Shown: positions 35,039-47,877, counted from the stretch's first letter. The stretch: 64,000 nucleotides of DNA from Straminergon stramineum (GCA_963920665.1 OY987264.1:22734906-22798905), one strand, 5' to 3'. Translations and numbers: made by a program. Notes: generated from the sequence alone by a model not told the origin.

Positions 35039-36430
35039 CTCCAGATATGGTCAGCAGAAAACCAAACATGAAACATGTGAACGAATCACTGCCGCACGGT
35101 TCAGTTGCACAAGGGTCTGTCAGCGTTACTCTGACAAGATATTCGTGAAATTCGAGTGTTTCGGATGGCAAGGGAGACTGGCAGACCCTCACAGAGATCC
35201 AGTGGTCCCAATGTCCCAATTGTGATTTCCATCATTAACTCAACTCAATTTGCTAAAAACAATGCTAAAATTTCAACTGAAGGTCTGGCTGGTCACCTGG
35301 CGTTCAGTTATCTCCCATTGCGGGTAAAACTGCAGTTAAAGCACGATATTAGATGCATGTGCAGCATTCACAAATAAGCTCCTTGCGAGCTTGAATTCCC
35401 ACTCTTTGTAAATATTTATAGTGAACCTAGTCCCAATTGTGCACCAAAATGCATCTCCCAAACCCTCACTATCACCACTAAACAGTAAGCTTAATCCGCA
35501 TTTGGTATCAAGGATGTTGTAACCAAAGTGAACGTAGTCCAGGTCCAAAATGACCCTAAACTACATGATGATGATGGAAAGGTACCCAAACCAAATGGCA
35601 TGGGTGCGGTTAGATACCTGGCTGTGACAGGTTAGTTTATCCTGCGTGAAATCAACCTTTCTCCCTGATGGAATCCCTTGGAGTGTGTTCTTCAACACGC
35701 TTGTGTCAAAAAATAAATAAACGTAGTCCCAGTATGGTCCCAAAATGCATCTTCAAAATTCTCAGTTAAACGATTTCAATTTTTGGCGTTGGAATCGTGC
35801 CACTCTTAACGAAATTGACGTTCCTCATAACACCAAGTGTGTAAATTTATCACAGTTGAACCTAGATACACACAGATACTCAGTGGCAGATACTCCCCGA
35901 GCAGTAAAATTTTCGGGGTAGAAATTGTCCCGGAAATTGTCCCGAGTTTTAAGTTTTTTACTGAATCCAGCCGCAATAGTGATCGAACAATGTTAAAATC
36001 CCCGGTCGAGTTGCTTCTGAAACTTCGATGTGAGAGTCCGGAACCATCCCTGGGACGATGTAAGGCGGGTTTACATCCGTTTTGTTTTTATTGATTTGTT
36101 TGATTAAGTTTTAGGCGTTAACTGGAGAAGGGCAACACTGCAATAGTCTTAAATGAGCGCACATTCAAAAAGGATTTGGAGTTTTGTTCGTTTGCACTTT
36201 TGGAAGCAATGAATGCGCGCTGTTCCCATGGCCTATCCGAAGAGCAGTGGGTCTCCGGAGAAGTGCACAAGTGCACAAGAGCTTGGACCTTCGCCATGTG
36301 CAGGCGCCTCGCAAACGACGGGGACAACAAGGTGCAGACACGGCACTCGCCAAAGCCGGCCAAGGGAAAAAAGGACGCGCCGGGATTCCGGCCCGGAAGC
36401 TGATCGATGATGGCCCTACAGGGCAAGATG
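35039..36430. other. GC-richer island without an assignable gene
   Basis: Composition resembles genic DNA, but frames on both strands (for example 35837-36094 plus, 35336-35548 minus, 36176-36403 plus) match nothing I recognise. A motif like GTGAACGTAGTCCC followed by CCAAAATGCATCT recurs near 35421, 35526 and 35714, so part of it is an old internal duplication. The 36120-36430 part ends at the foldback element. Confidence 0.35.
35645..35720 (+). repeat. 76-bp repeat shared with 44447-44522, copy 1
   Basis: Begins CGTGAAATCAACCTTTCTCC and ends with GTGTCAAAAAATAAATAA. It differs from the second copy by about six substitutions and no indels; the last 38 bases or so are identical. One shared frame ends SVFFNTLVSKNK and stop in both copies. 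Confidence 0.75.
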
Positions 36431-36439
36431 GATGACTAC

Positions 36440-37975
36440 GGGAGACGTTAATCACCCCCCCTCGAGCAAAAGGGGGGGGCCTGTTAGTGGGGCCAAGCCT
36501 GCTTGCGTGGCTGGCCTCCATGTTGGCCCTTCTCGGGTCCCGTTGTTGGTTCTCATCACTCCCGGCCTCCTGGCCTCCCCGCCCGCAGCCTCTCTCATCG
36601 CCCAAGGGGACGAAAAGTGTCCTCACCAGGGCTTTTTTTTTGGACTAGTGTCCCCTGTGCTGGCTTCACTGCACAAGCCAGATTTTGGAGGGACAGATTC
36701 TCAGTGGTCAGATTCTGACAGATCTGGCAAAATTTTGCCAAAAAAAAAAGCCCTGGTCCTCACATTGTCCGGCAGTCACATTCAAAGTGCTATTACTTTT
36801 GCATCCGATGTCCGAATTCAATCAAACTTGTTGGAGAAGTTGTGCATATTAGTCTAGTTTCACTGGTAAAATTTTCAGATCAATCTAAGATTTATTGAAA
36901 TTTTGAGAGCCCTTCGAAGCTCACAGGTTCAATTTGAGTTCACCACATTGTATTCTTCTGGCTGCAACTTTGGGGGCTTGTAACTTTTTCATAAAATGTT
37001 TATTTTCAATAAAATCTGTTGGGTTTTGTTCCTCTTAAGGTCTAGTTATTGTGGTGAAATTTTCATGGCATTCCAAGTTGTTTTGAATGTTTGGGAGCAA
37101 TTCAAAGTTCAAAATGAAAACATTTTTGCATTACACTGAACTTCCGCAGCTCATGAGCAGTTCTATTTTGCAAATAATGAAGGCAAAAGAACATTAAAAA
37201 AATCATCTTTTTCTCTATATTTTGAAAATTTGAAAATTAAAATTAAAAAGAAAACTATCAATTGTTTGATAGAACATTCTCAATTTCTCACCAATGGATG
37301 TTACATGATGTTTCCAGTTCAAAATATAGAGAAAAAGATGATTTTTTTAATGTTTTTTTTGCCTTCATTATTTGCAAAATAGAACTGCTCATCAACTGCG
37401 GAAGTTTAGTGTAATGCAAAAATGTTTTCATTTTGAACTTTGAATTGCTCCCAAACATTCAAAACAACTTGTAATGCCATGAAAATTTCACCACAATAAC
37501 TAGACCTTAAGAGGAACAAAACCCAACAGATTTTATTGAAAATAAACATTTTATGAAAAAGTTACAAGCCCCCAAAGTTGCAGCCAGAAGAATACAATGT
37601 GGTGAACTCAAATTGAACTTGTGAGCTTTGAAGGGCTCTCAAAATTTCAGTAAATCTTAGATTGATCTGAAAATTTTACCAGTGAAACTAGACTAATATG
37701 CACAACTTTTCCAACAAGTTTGATTGAATTCGGACATTGGATGCAAAAGTAACAACACTTTGAATGTGATTGCCGAACAATGTGAGGACACATTTTGTCC
37801 CCTTGGGCGATGAGAGAGGCTGAGGGCGGGGAGGCTAGGAGGCCAGGAGTGATGAGAACCAACAACAGAACCCGAAAAGGGCCAACAAGGAGGCCAGCCA
37901 CACAAGTAGGCTTGGCCTCACTGACAAGCCCCCCCTTTTGCTTGACGGTGTGTGTGTGTGTGATTAACGTCTCCC
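36440..37975. mobile_element. 1.5-kb foldback element (Mutator- or hAT-like target duplication)
   Basis: The ends GGGAGACGTTAATCAC and GTGATTAACGTCTCCC begin inverted arms of about 650 bp (36440-37229 including a nested insert, and 37320-37975) around a loop of about 90 bp. The arms are nearly identical along their length. Flanks are GATGACTAC (36431-36439) and AATGACTAC (37976-37984), an 8 of 9 bp target duplication. Frames inside the arms are mirror artefacts. A transcript would fold into a long double-stranded RNA. Confidence 0.88.
36627..36755. mobile_element. hAT-type MITE in the left foldback arm
   Basis: Ends CAGGGCTTTTTTTTTGG and AAAAAAAAAAGCCCTG are inverted. It is flanked by an exact 8-bp duplication GTCCTCAC (36619-36626 and 36756-36763). 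The right arm at about 37780-37795 holds the uninterrupted empty site. CAGGGC ends plus 8-bp duplications are standard for hAT MITEs. Confidence 0.92.
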
Positions 37976-37984
37976 AATGACTAC

Positions 37985-39828
37985 ATTGAGGAATACGCCC
38001 ATACTAGGTTGTCCGATCTAACATGTAGGTACATGATGGATTCAAAATGAACTCGAAGTGTACATAATAGGAACCCTAAAGTGTCTTATTCATGATAATT
38101 CCATGTACTAGTGACATGGAATGTTGAAAAATATTGTAGGTTAACCTAATGAAAGTGTATATAGAAGAGAAGGACTCATTCTGTTCATTAGGTTGCTTGA
38201 TCAAATATATAATTACATTATGGAAAATTAAATTTCAAAATCTACAACATGGGTGCAAAATAGGAATTCAAAAATGTATTATCTATAATTTGTTATTTTA
38301 TTGATTATGTAAATTAGTGTGAAATGTTGAGAATATAGTGATGCACTCTTATGAGCCTATATAGGGTGGATGGATGGTTTAAGACCAAGATTAAAGTGAA
38401 AGAGTCTTAAGGAAGGAAGAACATGAAGATTTTAAGCTTATTTAAGGGTTTAGGAATGTTGGTATGAAGAGAATTCAGGCATTAGATCTTCATTTTAGAG
38501 CATTTTTTTTCTTTTTCATCTCAATCTTTTCTATACATGAACTAATTTAGAACCTTAGACAAGAATTGTGAAATAAAAATAGAAGCCCAACCTCCATAGA
38601 ATTTGTTTGTTGTGGTAGCAAGTAGAGGAGGCTCAAATCTTGTCAAAGTTTAATTATGTTTGGTGCAAGAATGAGTTTTTGTTTTGTTCTAATAGTCTTT
38701 TGATGCTTCTAATAAAGATGAAAATTAATGCCTACATTCAACCACTAATCTACCCAAACTACTCTTAAATTTGGATTGTTTCATGTCCTTGTTATTTCCC
38801 TAGTACATTGTAATTGACGGTTATTGATCTTTTGAAAGGAAAAAATCATGAAGCATCACGAAATCCCTCTAGTTACATAGCTATGTAACAAGTATCACTT
38901 TTTCCTGATGGTTCACCTAGCACTTAGCTCTCGATAACATTCATAATCCACCCAGTAGGTCTACGCTAAGATTCTTAGGGTTTAAACTTGACACTCACCA
39001 GTCTGATGTAACAACAATACGATCTTTTGGCGATGTTTTCATAGCCAAAACCCAACCTAGCCCGGATGGTAATAACAAGGTTGAAGAAATTTTCGTGTTT
39101 TAGGCTGAAACATTTTACCAATTTCATCCGAGGCAGAACCATGGATTCATCAAAATTTTCTTACTTCTTACAATGTAACCCCAATGGACCAAATGGATCG
39201 ACCAAATGAATGTAGTTGAAAATAGCAGAAATTGGAGTCGTCATCTTGCCCTGTCTTGATCGCCCCATAAAAAATCCAAAAAATTTACGCTGCAGTGATG
39301 ATGATGGTGCGCCACTGTAGCGATTGATGAATTGTGGCTTCACCTCGCGCACCGGGTGCACTCTCTCATCACCGGTGGAAACGGCTGCGCCGTGTCTGAG
39401 CATCTACGGACCCGATCGTCGACTGCAATTGCATGGCAGAGTTGACCTGGAACGCTAGTTATTAATATTGAAACACTTGAGAATGCTCCCACCGAAACTC
39501 CTTATTTATTCCGCCCATCCCCCCTTAACTTACCTGATCGATGATTCATAGGTACCATCCCACCAGATGCGACTCCAGGCTGCACTGGCTAAGATTTCAA
39601 GCTGCGCTTGCAATCCCAGTGTTCCACATTCCCATTAATTCCCACAGGTGGCACTCGGGAGCCTGCACTTACTAAGCGGAGCTAGTGGATGTGTGAACCA
39701 TCGAACTGGTATTTTTGGTTCTCTTGATTGGGAACCAGTTTGACTTGGGACCAGTTTGTGCTTGCAAGGGTCTGCAACTGCGAGTCTAGAGGAGAACTGG
39801 TAGTTTGGGAACCTTGGAGTGGGTCGAT
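37985..39828 (+). promoter_or_regulatory. Upstream region of the first MYB gene
   Basis: The distal part to about 39150 is AT-rich and featureless. From about 39160 GC content rises toward the gene. No core promoter element could be fixed. The foldback element ends about 1.9 kb before the start codon. Confidence 0.3.
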
Positions 39829-41410
39829 ATGACGAGGCCGCCGACTTCTTCCTGGAGCAGTGACGAGAGGGATGGGTTGAAGAAGGGTCCCTGGACGCCG
39901 GATGAGGACCAGAAGCTGGTGGCGTATATTTTAGAGCACGGCCATGGGAGTTGGCGCTCTCTGCCTCTCAATGCTGGTAAGTGTGGTAGTCGATCGACAT
40001 CGATACATTGGGTGAAGGTATGGTACATGTTTCGTACTAGGTTTGTGGAGAGTTTGGGCTGTGGAAAAGGTGTTGAATGTCAGCGGTGGGTGAATGCAGG
40101 TCTTCAGCGTTGTGGGAAGAGTTGTCGATTGAGGTGGACGAACTACTTGCGGCCGGATATCAAGCGGGGACGATTCTCCGAGGAGGAGGATCAGATGATT
40201 GTTCACCTGCATGCAATTCTGGGCAACAGGTGTTGATGACGTCCGCTCTAACTTAATGTTTTTTACTGCCATTAGGTACTAGTTGACCGAGGGCTTTCAC
40301 TGTGGTATGGAAGCGTTGGAATCTGACTGTGGGTGACTTTCTATGGAATGCAGATGGTCAGCCATAGCCAGCCACATCCCGCGCCGCACTGACAACGAGA
40401 TCAAAAACTACTGGAACACGCACTTGAAGAAACGTCTGGTGCAAATGGGAATCGACCCGGTGACCAACAAATCCACGAACGTCGAGGATTTTGACGCCCT
40501 GGACGACTTGCTCCCCGGTCTCCGTCCTGTGGTGTCCTCCAATCTCACACATGTGTCGCAATGGGAGAATGCCCGCGCCGAAGCCGAAGCTCGTCTCTCT
40601 CAACAATCGTCTTTCACGTCAAGCCCCCATGAGTTCAACGTGGCTCCCAAGACTTTGACAGTGCCCCCCCTGTCCACAAGTTCCATGAGCTCCTGGAAAT
40701 CACAAGTTGCTGAAACTCTGCGTCCCAACTTCGGCGTCGTGGATGTCGAGAAAATACCAGTGAACCTCCAAACATTCCTGCAAGAGTGGGACTCCTCTTT
40801 GAAACCCCAATTGCAAGCATTCTCGGGTTACGACTACCGCATTGAGGTTCCAGATGTGAGCTCCGGGACGAGCTCCGAAGTGGTGTCACCGTGTGAAACC
40901 CCCCAACCCTGCTTGAAGTACATTTTGCCGTCGTCGGAACAGATCACTGAGCGCCTTCTGGCTTCTCGTTGCAACAACGACACCATGTTTCCTTTGCAAT
41001 CTGACAGTCAGGCCTCTAGTTTCAATTTTCCTGGTGAAGTTCCTAGTGAGACAATGACGGAATTCTCCCCGACTAGTACTCTCCATGGTCCTGACCATGA
41101 TTCTTCTTACACTAGTAGTCCTTGTGTGAGCAGCAACACTGGAGACAGCTTTGAGCTATTGTCGCAGAGCTTGGGTTTGAATGAGTTGCAGTGTAGCAGC
41201 AGGGGAAGTTTCAGGATTTTTCCTCAAGCTGAAGGCGTTCTTTCGTTTTGGTCTCGCCAGCAAGAGGCGATGGCAGACGCGCTTCAACCTGAGCTGGGTT
41301 GTTATTTCCTTCCGGAGCTTCCCCCCGAACCGAGCGTCAGTGTTCCCGTGGTGAACCTAGGTGGAGTGCCGAACAACATTCCTATCCCTCAGTTCGATTT
41401 TCTATGTTGA
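39829..41410 (+). CDS. R2R3-MYB transcription factor, subgroup 9 (MIXTA-like), complete
   Basis: Exons 39829-39976, 40100-40229 and 40354-41410 (phases 1 and 2, GT/AG) give 444 aa. R2 spans about residues 17-69 ([30 protein letters not shown]) and R3 about 70-120 ([42 protein letters not shown]), with Phe replacing the first R3 Trp as is usual. MGIDPVTNK follows. A C-terminal [15 protein letters not shown] at about 161-175 matches the AQWESARLEAEARL motif of subgroup 9, which includes MIXTA, MYB106 and MYB17-type regulators of epidermal outgrowth and cuticle. LKYILP at 280-285 is shared with the second MYB in this window. It is a nuclear DNA-binding activator by family. The first in-frame ATG was chosen. 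The long tail is Ser- and Pro-rich, as in activation domains. Confidence 0.93.
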
Positions 41411-42820
41411 GATCGAGGTATTCGTTGAATTGAGTCATGCTACTGTTGTGATTTAGGAAGTACAAAACGATTTTTTTTTTTTTTTAAATACATTTTGGTG
41501 GTTTTTATGGGCTACAATTGCATCCCTCTGAGGAGATGGACAGTCCTAATTCTGACGGCGATGGAGATTATGTTGACTGCCAATTCTGATCCGCGTAATG
41601 AAATTCTTGAAGTAACGCTCTCTAGAACTGAGACGGCGTTGATTGAGAGCTGCGACGGGCGAATGTGCATGCACCTTGGCAGACCCCAAGTTTTGTAGAT
41701 AGTTGAGATTATGAACTGTTGATGAAGTTATCAAGTAGTTTTTTTTGAGTGATGCTCTTTATCAGGAGCTGCAACCCATCTGTATCATGGTCATTTTTTG
41801 AAAGGTTTCCAGATTCAATTTGAATATGTCACTACTACTACTTCTCCGTAATATATTATTATTATTATTATCATTATCATTATTATCATTACTATTCAGT
41901 GTCGATCTCTTGTGTTCTTTTCAACAGTGCTCACGGAAGTATGATGTTTCCTGGTTATCAGATTTTATTTTCCCACATCATGATTCATGCGTAGTACCAG
42001 TACTTCATCTCCACGATTTACAGATTGGTTGTCGAGGAGTATAGTCAACTTGTAATAAGAGCAATCTGCAAGTCCGGACTCAGCTAGCAGTCACCCATTT
42101 TTTCATGTGAATCTTCTTCTCTGTTACCAGCACTTACTGATTAGAAGCTACATCAAAGCTTTCGACGTATTTCATACGTTTTGGAATACATGAGATCTAT
42201 TTGTTGATGGATGTGCATACATGAGTTATTTCTGGTTGCGGCATGTACTTGGGATACCTGTCATGTAATGGAGGTCTGGTAGTCTGGGACCCAGATTAAT
42301 TGGCTCGTTCTTTTGACAAGAGATGCGCATCAATTGCATTCTCACGTTCTTACTCTTGTGAAAGATTTCTTCACAGTTTGTAGATCGTTTGAAGCTCCTG
42401 AATATAACCTGATTCTGTTATCTGTCCAGGATGTATACCATACAGTCACCTAGCTGTTCGTGACTGCACTTTCTACAGTAAAATTTTTTTGTTTCCCCTA
42501 TTGACCTTCCCTGAGAAGATCATGTTCCAGGACACTTTTTTCCCATTTGGACCGTGTGTTGCTAGACGCTTCGATCGGCAATAATAATGACAAGTTAGGA
42601 TTCCATGAACATTAATATTGACCTGGCATTTTTTAGGCATATATCCAGAACTAATTGAGTTATCAATCAACTTGACATCTGGTGTGCAAATAGTTTGATT
42701 ATTTCTAAGTGCTGTTTTCGACTTCATGCATTAAATATTGAAACTTTTAGACTTGCAATGAATTGCATTCAACAATGAAATCTTTCAGTGCTTCAATGGA
42801 AATGATCCATGTGTTTCAAG
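41411..42820. other. 3' flank of the first MYB gene
   Basis: Probably 3' UTR at first. An imperfect ATT/ATC microsatellite lies at about 41854-41896. No further gene was supported. Confidence 0.4.

Positions 42821-42882
<62 letters not shown>
42821..42882. repeat. Homopolymer of 62 adenines
   Basis: An uninterrupted A62 run. It could be the tail of a retroposed transcript, but no gene-like body with a target duplication was seen upstream, or a slippage-expanded tract whose exact length is an assembly estimate. Confidence 0.9.
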
Positions 42883-42884
<2 letters not shown>

Positions 42885-44446
42885 TTCAATGCTGGACTAC
42901 TTATGTCCACGTGGTAGTCTACGAATGTTTACCATTAAACTCGTTAAATTCGATCATACCAAGAGGGTAATGACAGCACATTGAATTGATTCATTTGATT
43001 GTTGTCAAGTTCACCTGGCTCGAGCAACTATTGGCCAGACCTGTTGACAATCTCCAATTCAGTCCTGCCCTCAAAAATCTGTCTTCCAGTAACTGCTGCG
43101 ATTAGCCACCCATGAATTCACCCTGATTCGCTTCATCATCCATTCAGGACTTACTGTGACGGAGTTTCAATTTCGCAGTAATATTATTTTTCTACGACAG
43201 TCAAAACGAGTCTAGATTCATCAGCCTGCCTTAATGATATATACAATTTTCATTAATTGACTTCTGGTGATCTGAACTTTATCTCCACATGGGAGCTACG
43301 CCTGCAAGTCGTCGGAAGGTCGGAACGGAATTCCAAAAGGTGCTGTCCTTTTCGAGCCTCAATTCATGAAATGTGTTCTTTCGCTTCGTTAGCAGACCTT
43401 CATCGATCAGAGTCCCCACCCCTTGGGTTGCAGGGAATGTATGTAGTAGGGCTGTACACTAGGGGCCGCGAGCTTCGGAAGGGATGGGCTTTGCCTAAGT
43501 TTGGGTGCTCCAGGAGCCAAGCTGCAGAGTCGATTGACGAGCCCGAAAATCCACCCATTCCACTGCCACTGCCCCCACAGCATTTTCGGGACCACTCATC
43601 ATAACCTAATGAATGTCCTCACTTGCAACTGATCCAAGCACCAATAGTAACTTCCAGTCTGATGATGCAAGCCCAGAATTCTATACTACGAGCCCAATTT
43701 GAAAAGTACGTAGGCCAAGTCCTCTATTGATGGAAATCCTGTCCAGTGGTCCCGACACCGTCGTACCATCCAAGCAGCCGATCTGCAAGTGACACTTGGT
43801 TGCAAGCCGCGTCTGTGTGCAGATCTGCACAGATTCCCAATCCAAAGGGGGAATTGGAGAAGACCGGTTCTATTCTATTTCTATTACAGTCTGCTAATTT
43901 ATTGGAGACGGTTTAAAATTAGTTCGTGGTGTTTTCATGAGATGACGGACGAAGGGACTGATGAGTGATGATCGAAGGGATGCGGGACTGATGCCCCGCC
44001 TGTCCCGGGCCACTAATTTAATGAAAATTTGAACTGGAATTGGCCAGACTTGGAAAAAGGAACCTGGCTGGAATTAGCACCTGGCTCCGGGTTGCGCTGG
44101 AATTGGTTGCCAGGCCTGCATTTCTGCAAGCGGGTTGCCACTGGAGGTTTCTGGGGGCACCAATTGGGGAGCTAATTAATGAGTAATTGAGGGAGTTACT
44201 CTAATCGTCGGTGCTGATCAGCTCTCACGGGTGCTTTTCTTAGTCTTTCTTTTTCTGTTTAATACTGATTTCACGTGCTGGTGTTAATTATTACTTATGC
44301 TATGTGACAATTCTGACAGAGGGAGGAATCTCTATAATAGGGAGGGTTGATCTGGTAAGACGCAGTGTTGGGGATATTTTTCTGAGCAGCTTCTACCAGC
44401 TAGTGTGCCATATACAGTTGCCAGTCAAAATCAAAACTAAATCTGG
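42883..44446. other. Intergenic DNA, moderate GC
   Basis: Frames at 43257-43604 (plus) and 43407-43595 (minus) overlap each other and show no domain. Nothing else was supported. Confidence 0.35.
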
Positions 44447-44522
44447 CGTGAAATCAGCCTTTCTCCCTGACAGAAACCCTCGCAGTGTGTTCTTCAACAC
44501 GCTTGTGTCAAAAAATAAATAA
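44447..44522 (+). repeat. 76-bp repeat shared with 35645-35720, copy 2
   Basis: Same length and same shared reading frame as copy 1, ending SVFFNTLVSKNK and stop. Here the frame extends upstream to about 44304 within a 72-aa reading frame, which could be a relic of a protein-coding 3' end. Confidence 0.75.
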
Positions 44523-44607
44523 AAAATAAAAAATAAAAGTAATTTCTATTTTTTTTAACTCATCGTAACTTCTAGATTCAATATCTTATTTTGCTGTGAG
44601 TCGGAAT

Positions 44608-44845
44608 GGCCAGGGTGGATTTGCCCCCTCACTCATCCCCCCTTAGTTAATCCAGGGGTGCATGTAAATAAAAAGACCCCCTATTTTGTGCTTCACAAAT
44701 TTTGTCTTCTCTACCTCTTCAAGCTAACTTGGGGCCCCTGATTGCAAATATGAATTCAAAATTTTCAAATTTTATCATGCGTGACAAATACAAAATTTCA
44801 GGGTTTTCCCTCGGGGACGAGTGAGGGGGTCAATCCACCCCGGCT
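44608..44845. mobile_element. Family I element, copy 2 (without the nested insert)
   Basis: 238 bp with ends GGCCAGGGTGGATTTGCCCC and CAATCCACCCCGGCT. Colinear with 10560-11160 except for the 362-bp insert present there. Flanks GTCGGAAT and GTTAGAAT are a decayed 8-bp duplication. Confidence 0.8.
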
Positions 44846-44852
44846 GTTAGAA

Positions 44853-45266
44853 TAAGGTAGACAAGCCAATTACCACCCCGATTTGTAATCTGAATATCTT
44901 GGGGTCAACTCCAAGAGGGGCACATATTTTTCAAAGGTGCGCATGTTTCACGAATCAAACCCACGTGGAATTATAATTTTCCGATTAAAACTGTAATTTT
45001 TATGAATTTCTAAAGTAGTGTGTCGTGAAATTACACAATCGCCAATAGACTAGAGTCATAAAAGTTCTATAAACAACCTATTAATTATTATTCCATGTAT
45101 CTAATAAGACTTAAATATTCACCAATGAAAGCTTCACACGTTAACCCTTGTTGCCATTAATGCAGTGAAATTGTCAAAAGAATGACAAATTTGGATGAGT
45201 ATTGTGGTGGAATTGGGGCCAAAATTAGGATGGCGGAAATAGGCAAAGATGGATTGGTGTACCTTA
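44853..45266 (+). mobile_element. Family H element, copy 2
   Basis: Ends TAAGGTAGACAAGCC and GGATTGGTGTACCTTA are inverted. The interior is colinear with 24030-24450. It lies only seven bases after family I copy 2. The minus-strand 121-aa frame at 45134-45499 partly overlaps it and is not a gene. Confidence 0.7.
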
Positions 45267-46799
45267 CCACAAAACAAAGCTTTTGCATCCTCCCTTGTAG
45301 AGAGCTTTCCAACAATACAAAGAATGCAACCATGGGATGCACAATCCAAGAGCTCTGACCATAACAAATAAACAAAACAAAGAAACTCATTTAAGGAACA
45401 TATATCAAATAGGTTTTTCAAGTACCAAACTGAGTTAGTTTCTCTACTTTTTACTCTAAATAGAAATTCTATAGATTTTTTCACCAATTCTTTTGCCAAA
45501 GTATTTGAATTACAAATGGAGTTTTACCCACTTCCATTGGCTAACTTTGAAGTAGTTGTTGATTTTTCTCAAACATTGGTATGACTAGTTGAAAAATGGA
45601 ACTAGATTTGGTTCTTTTTTAATAATAGTGTGCTTTTACACACCAATCATTAGAAAAAATCTGGATTATCTAGAAGACCATTTCAATGCTAGCTAGATGT
45701 ACAAATACAACAAAAAGTGAATATAACTATTTTTAAATACTAATTTAAAAAATGATGTACCATGTGGTTACTTGAAGTACCATGTCAAATTGCAATTTTT
45801 CAATTTTAATTTTTTTCAAATATATTTTTTCATTTCCTATTGTATCCTCATGCTTGGTTTGGATTGAATACATGTCACGTGAAATGTTGCCCAAGAAAAC
45901 TTCAAAATTCCTAAACCTTTATCATTGATATGTGAACCAAAATCATTGGTGATAAATAGCAAAAAGAAATTCACATTAACACAATGTAAAAGACCAATGG
46001 ATTCCACTTGACCAACCACATTACATAAAGTGTACATGATCCGTGAAAAAGCCCATATGTTGTGTATACAATTAGATCTACGAATGTAAACTCCATTGGA
46101 TGCATATCATGCATGCATTTGGGGACAAAAATTTGGAAACTTCTAAGATCTCTTCCTCGTGTAGTAAAAAGTCATAAGAGATTCTTAACATTTGGGTCGT
46201 TGTAAAAAACACTTAATGTTTTTGTTTCAAAAACTTTATTTTGGACCATAGGATTGCTATTACTACAATTACTACAAATACCCAGAAGGAGGTGTGCAAT
46301 AAAAATTGAGAAAATGAATTTTAAAATAATTTTAAAATAATTTTAAATCAATTTTCAAATCATGAAAAAGAAAATTTTAAAATATTCTAATCATTAAAGA
46401 AACATGAAAAATCATTGAAAATAAATTTAAAATACATTTAAATTTAATGAAATTTTTCATTCATTTTTATTTGAAAATGAATTATAAATTCAATGGGTTT
46501 ACTGACTTTACTCTGCAATATTGTACATTACTAGTAACTGTAGCAAACTACTACAAAACAAGGGGACTACAAATTAGCAAAAAATGTGTGTGTAAACATT
46601 TCAATTTTTAATAATTTCATAAAACATCATAAACATAAATTTTAATTTAAAAAAAATTATACTTTGATGCACTTGAATTGCACTTGAAATATTCTTGAAA
46701 GGAATTTTTTTCCCATTCTAATCTTCACACATAGGATACACACTTTGAAGCCATGTGCACGCCTCACATGTCAAAATTTGGGTAAAACCTTGTCGATGC
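45267..46799. other. AT-rich intergenic DNA
   Basis: Low-complexity A/T stretches at about 46310-46500. Nothing else was supported. Confidence 0.4.
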
Positions 46800-47104
46800 T
46801 AAGGATAATCATAGTGTAGCACTTACTTTTCCAATTTTTGGCATTGAATTTTCATTTTTAGGGCAAAAATAGGGCAAAATCCCCCACCAAATTGACAAAA
46901 ATAGACATCCAATAGGGGATTATTAAAAATAGTAAACTAATTTTCAAGAAATACAAAAATTATTCAATATCTACAACTATTCCATGTACCTTTATTTCAA
47001 ATTTCATGTACATTGGATGTACACTGCAAAAGTTATAGCTAAGAAACCAATTGTCCAAAGCCAAAGGGACAATTCATAAGACAACAATTTCTTGCAACCA
47101 TCCA
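46800..47104 (-). repeat. Family J fragment, copy 3
   Basis: In reverse orientation it shares with the other J copies the weak interior string for GACATCCAAT and the terminal AATTTCTTGCAACCATCC. Borders are approximate. Confidence 0.4.
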
Positions 47105-47877
47105 TTCATTGATCTTTTTGTTCAGTCTAAAAAGTATTCACAGTTACATTCAAGCCTATTTTGGTTCAAACACCTAAATATGTGCACTTGCCTCAACCTT
47201 TAACTCCTAAAATCTCATTGTACCTTTAGGAGACAAATAAAAGTTTAGAGAGGTTCCTATGATCTCAACTTTGGGCACAATTTATTTTAATTTTGTGAAG
47301 ATACAAAATCTTGTTATCTTAATGAGAATATAATTTTTATTTCAATCAATTATCAGGAAAAAAGATTATGTCATCCTAAGCACAAATTTCATCTCGCCAA
47401 ATAACAAAAGAAATTCACAAAAACTTGAAATAAAAAATCATTTTTTTCTCTTACAGATTACATTTTTGTTTACATGAAAAGCTTTGGTTTGCTCCATTTG
47501 AATAAGTGATGAGAAAGTTATAGAGCATCTTGTTTCATAGTCAATCATAGCATCTTCTAGAAAAATAACATATTGAATTTGTTTTTGAGCTCAATTTTCA
47601 CACTTTTCAAAAAAATAAAATTATGGGGTAAAATTTGACTTTGAGAACAATCTCACCTTTCGTATTTATTAGTATATTTTTTTTCCATCTTTGAACTATT
47701 AATGATTTAGTTTTTTCCTCTATGTTGTACCTACTTCATTTTAACATTTATTTAAAGAATGAAAATCAATTTTTTTTCCTAAACCCTCAACTCAAATACT
47801 AGGAATTTCCATCCTAACTTGCCAATAATCAATTTTGATTTTTTTTTATTTTAAATGTCTCGAGGCTATTGTCTAAT
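47105..47877. other. AT-rich intergenic DNA
   Basis: Nothing supportable was seen. Confidence 0.4.

Noticed and set aside
36176..36857. Several overlapping frames of 65-153 aa on both strands
   Set aside because: GC-rich shadow frames; those beyond 36440 are mirrored in the other foldback arm and follow from the inverted repeat.
42763..42984. Frame with a long poly-lysine stretch
   Set aside because: It is the A62 homopolymer read as AAA codons.
45134..45499. 121-aa minus-strand frame
   Set aside because: Overlaps family H copy 2 and is not preserved in the other H copies.
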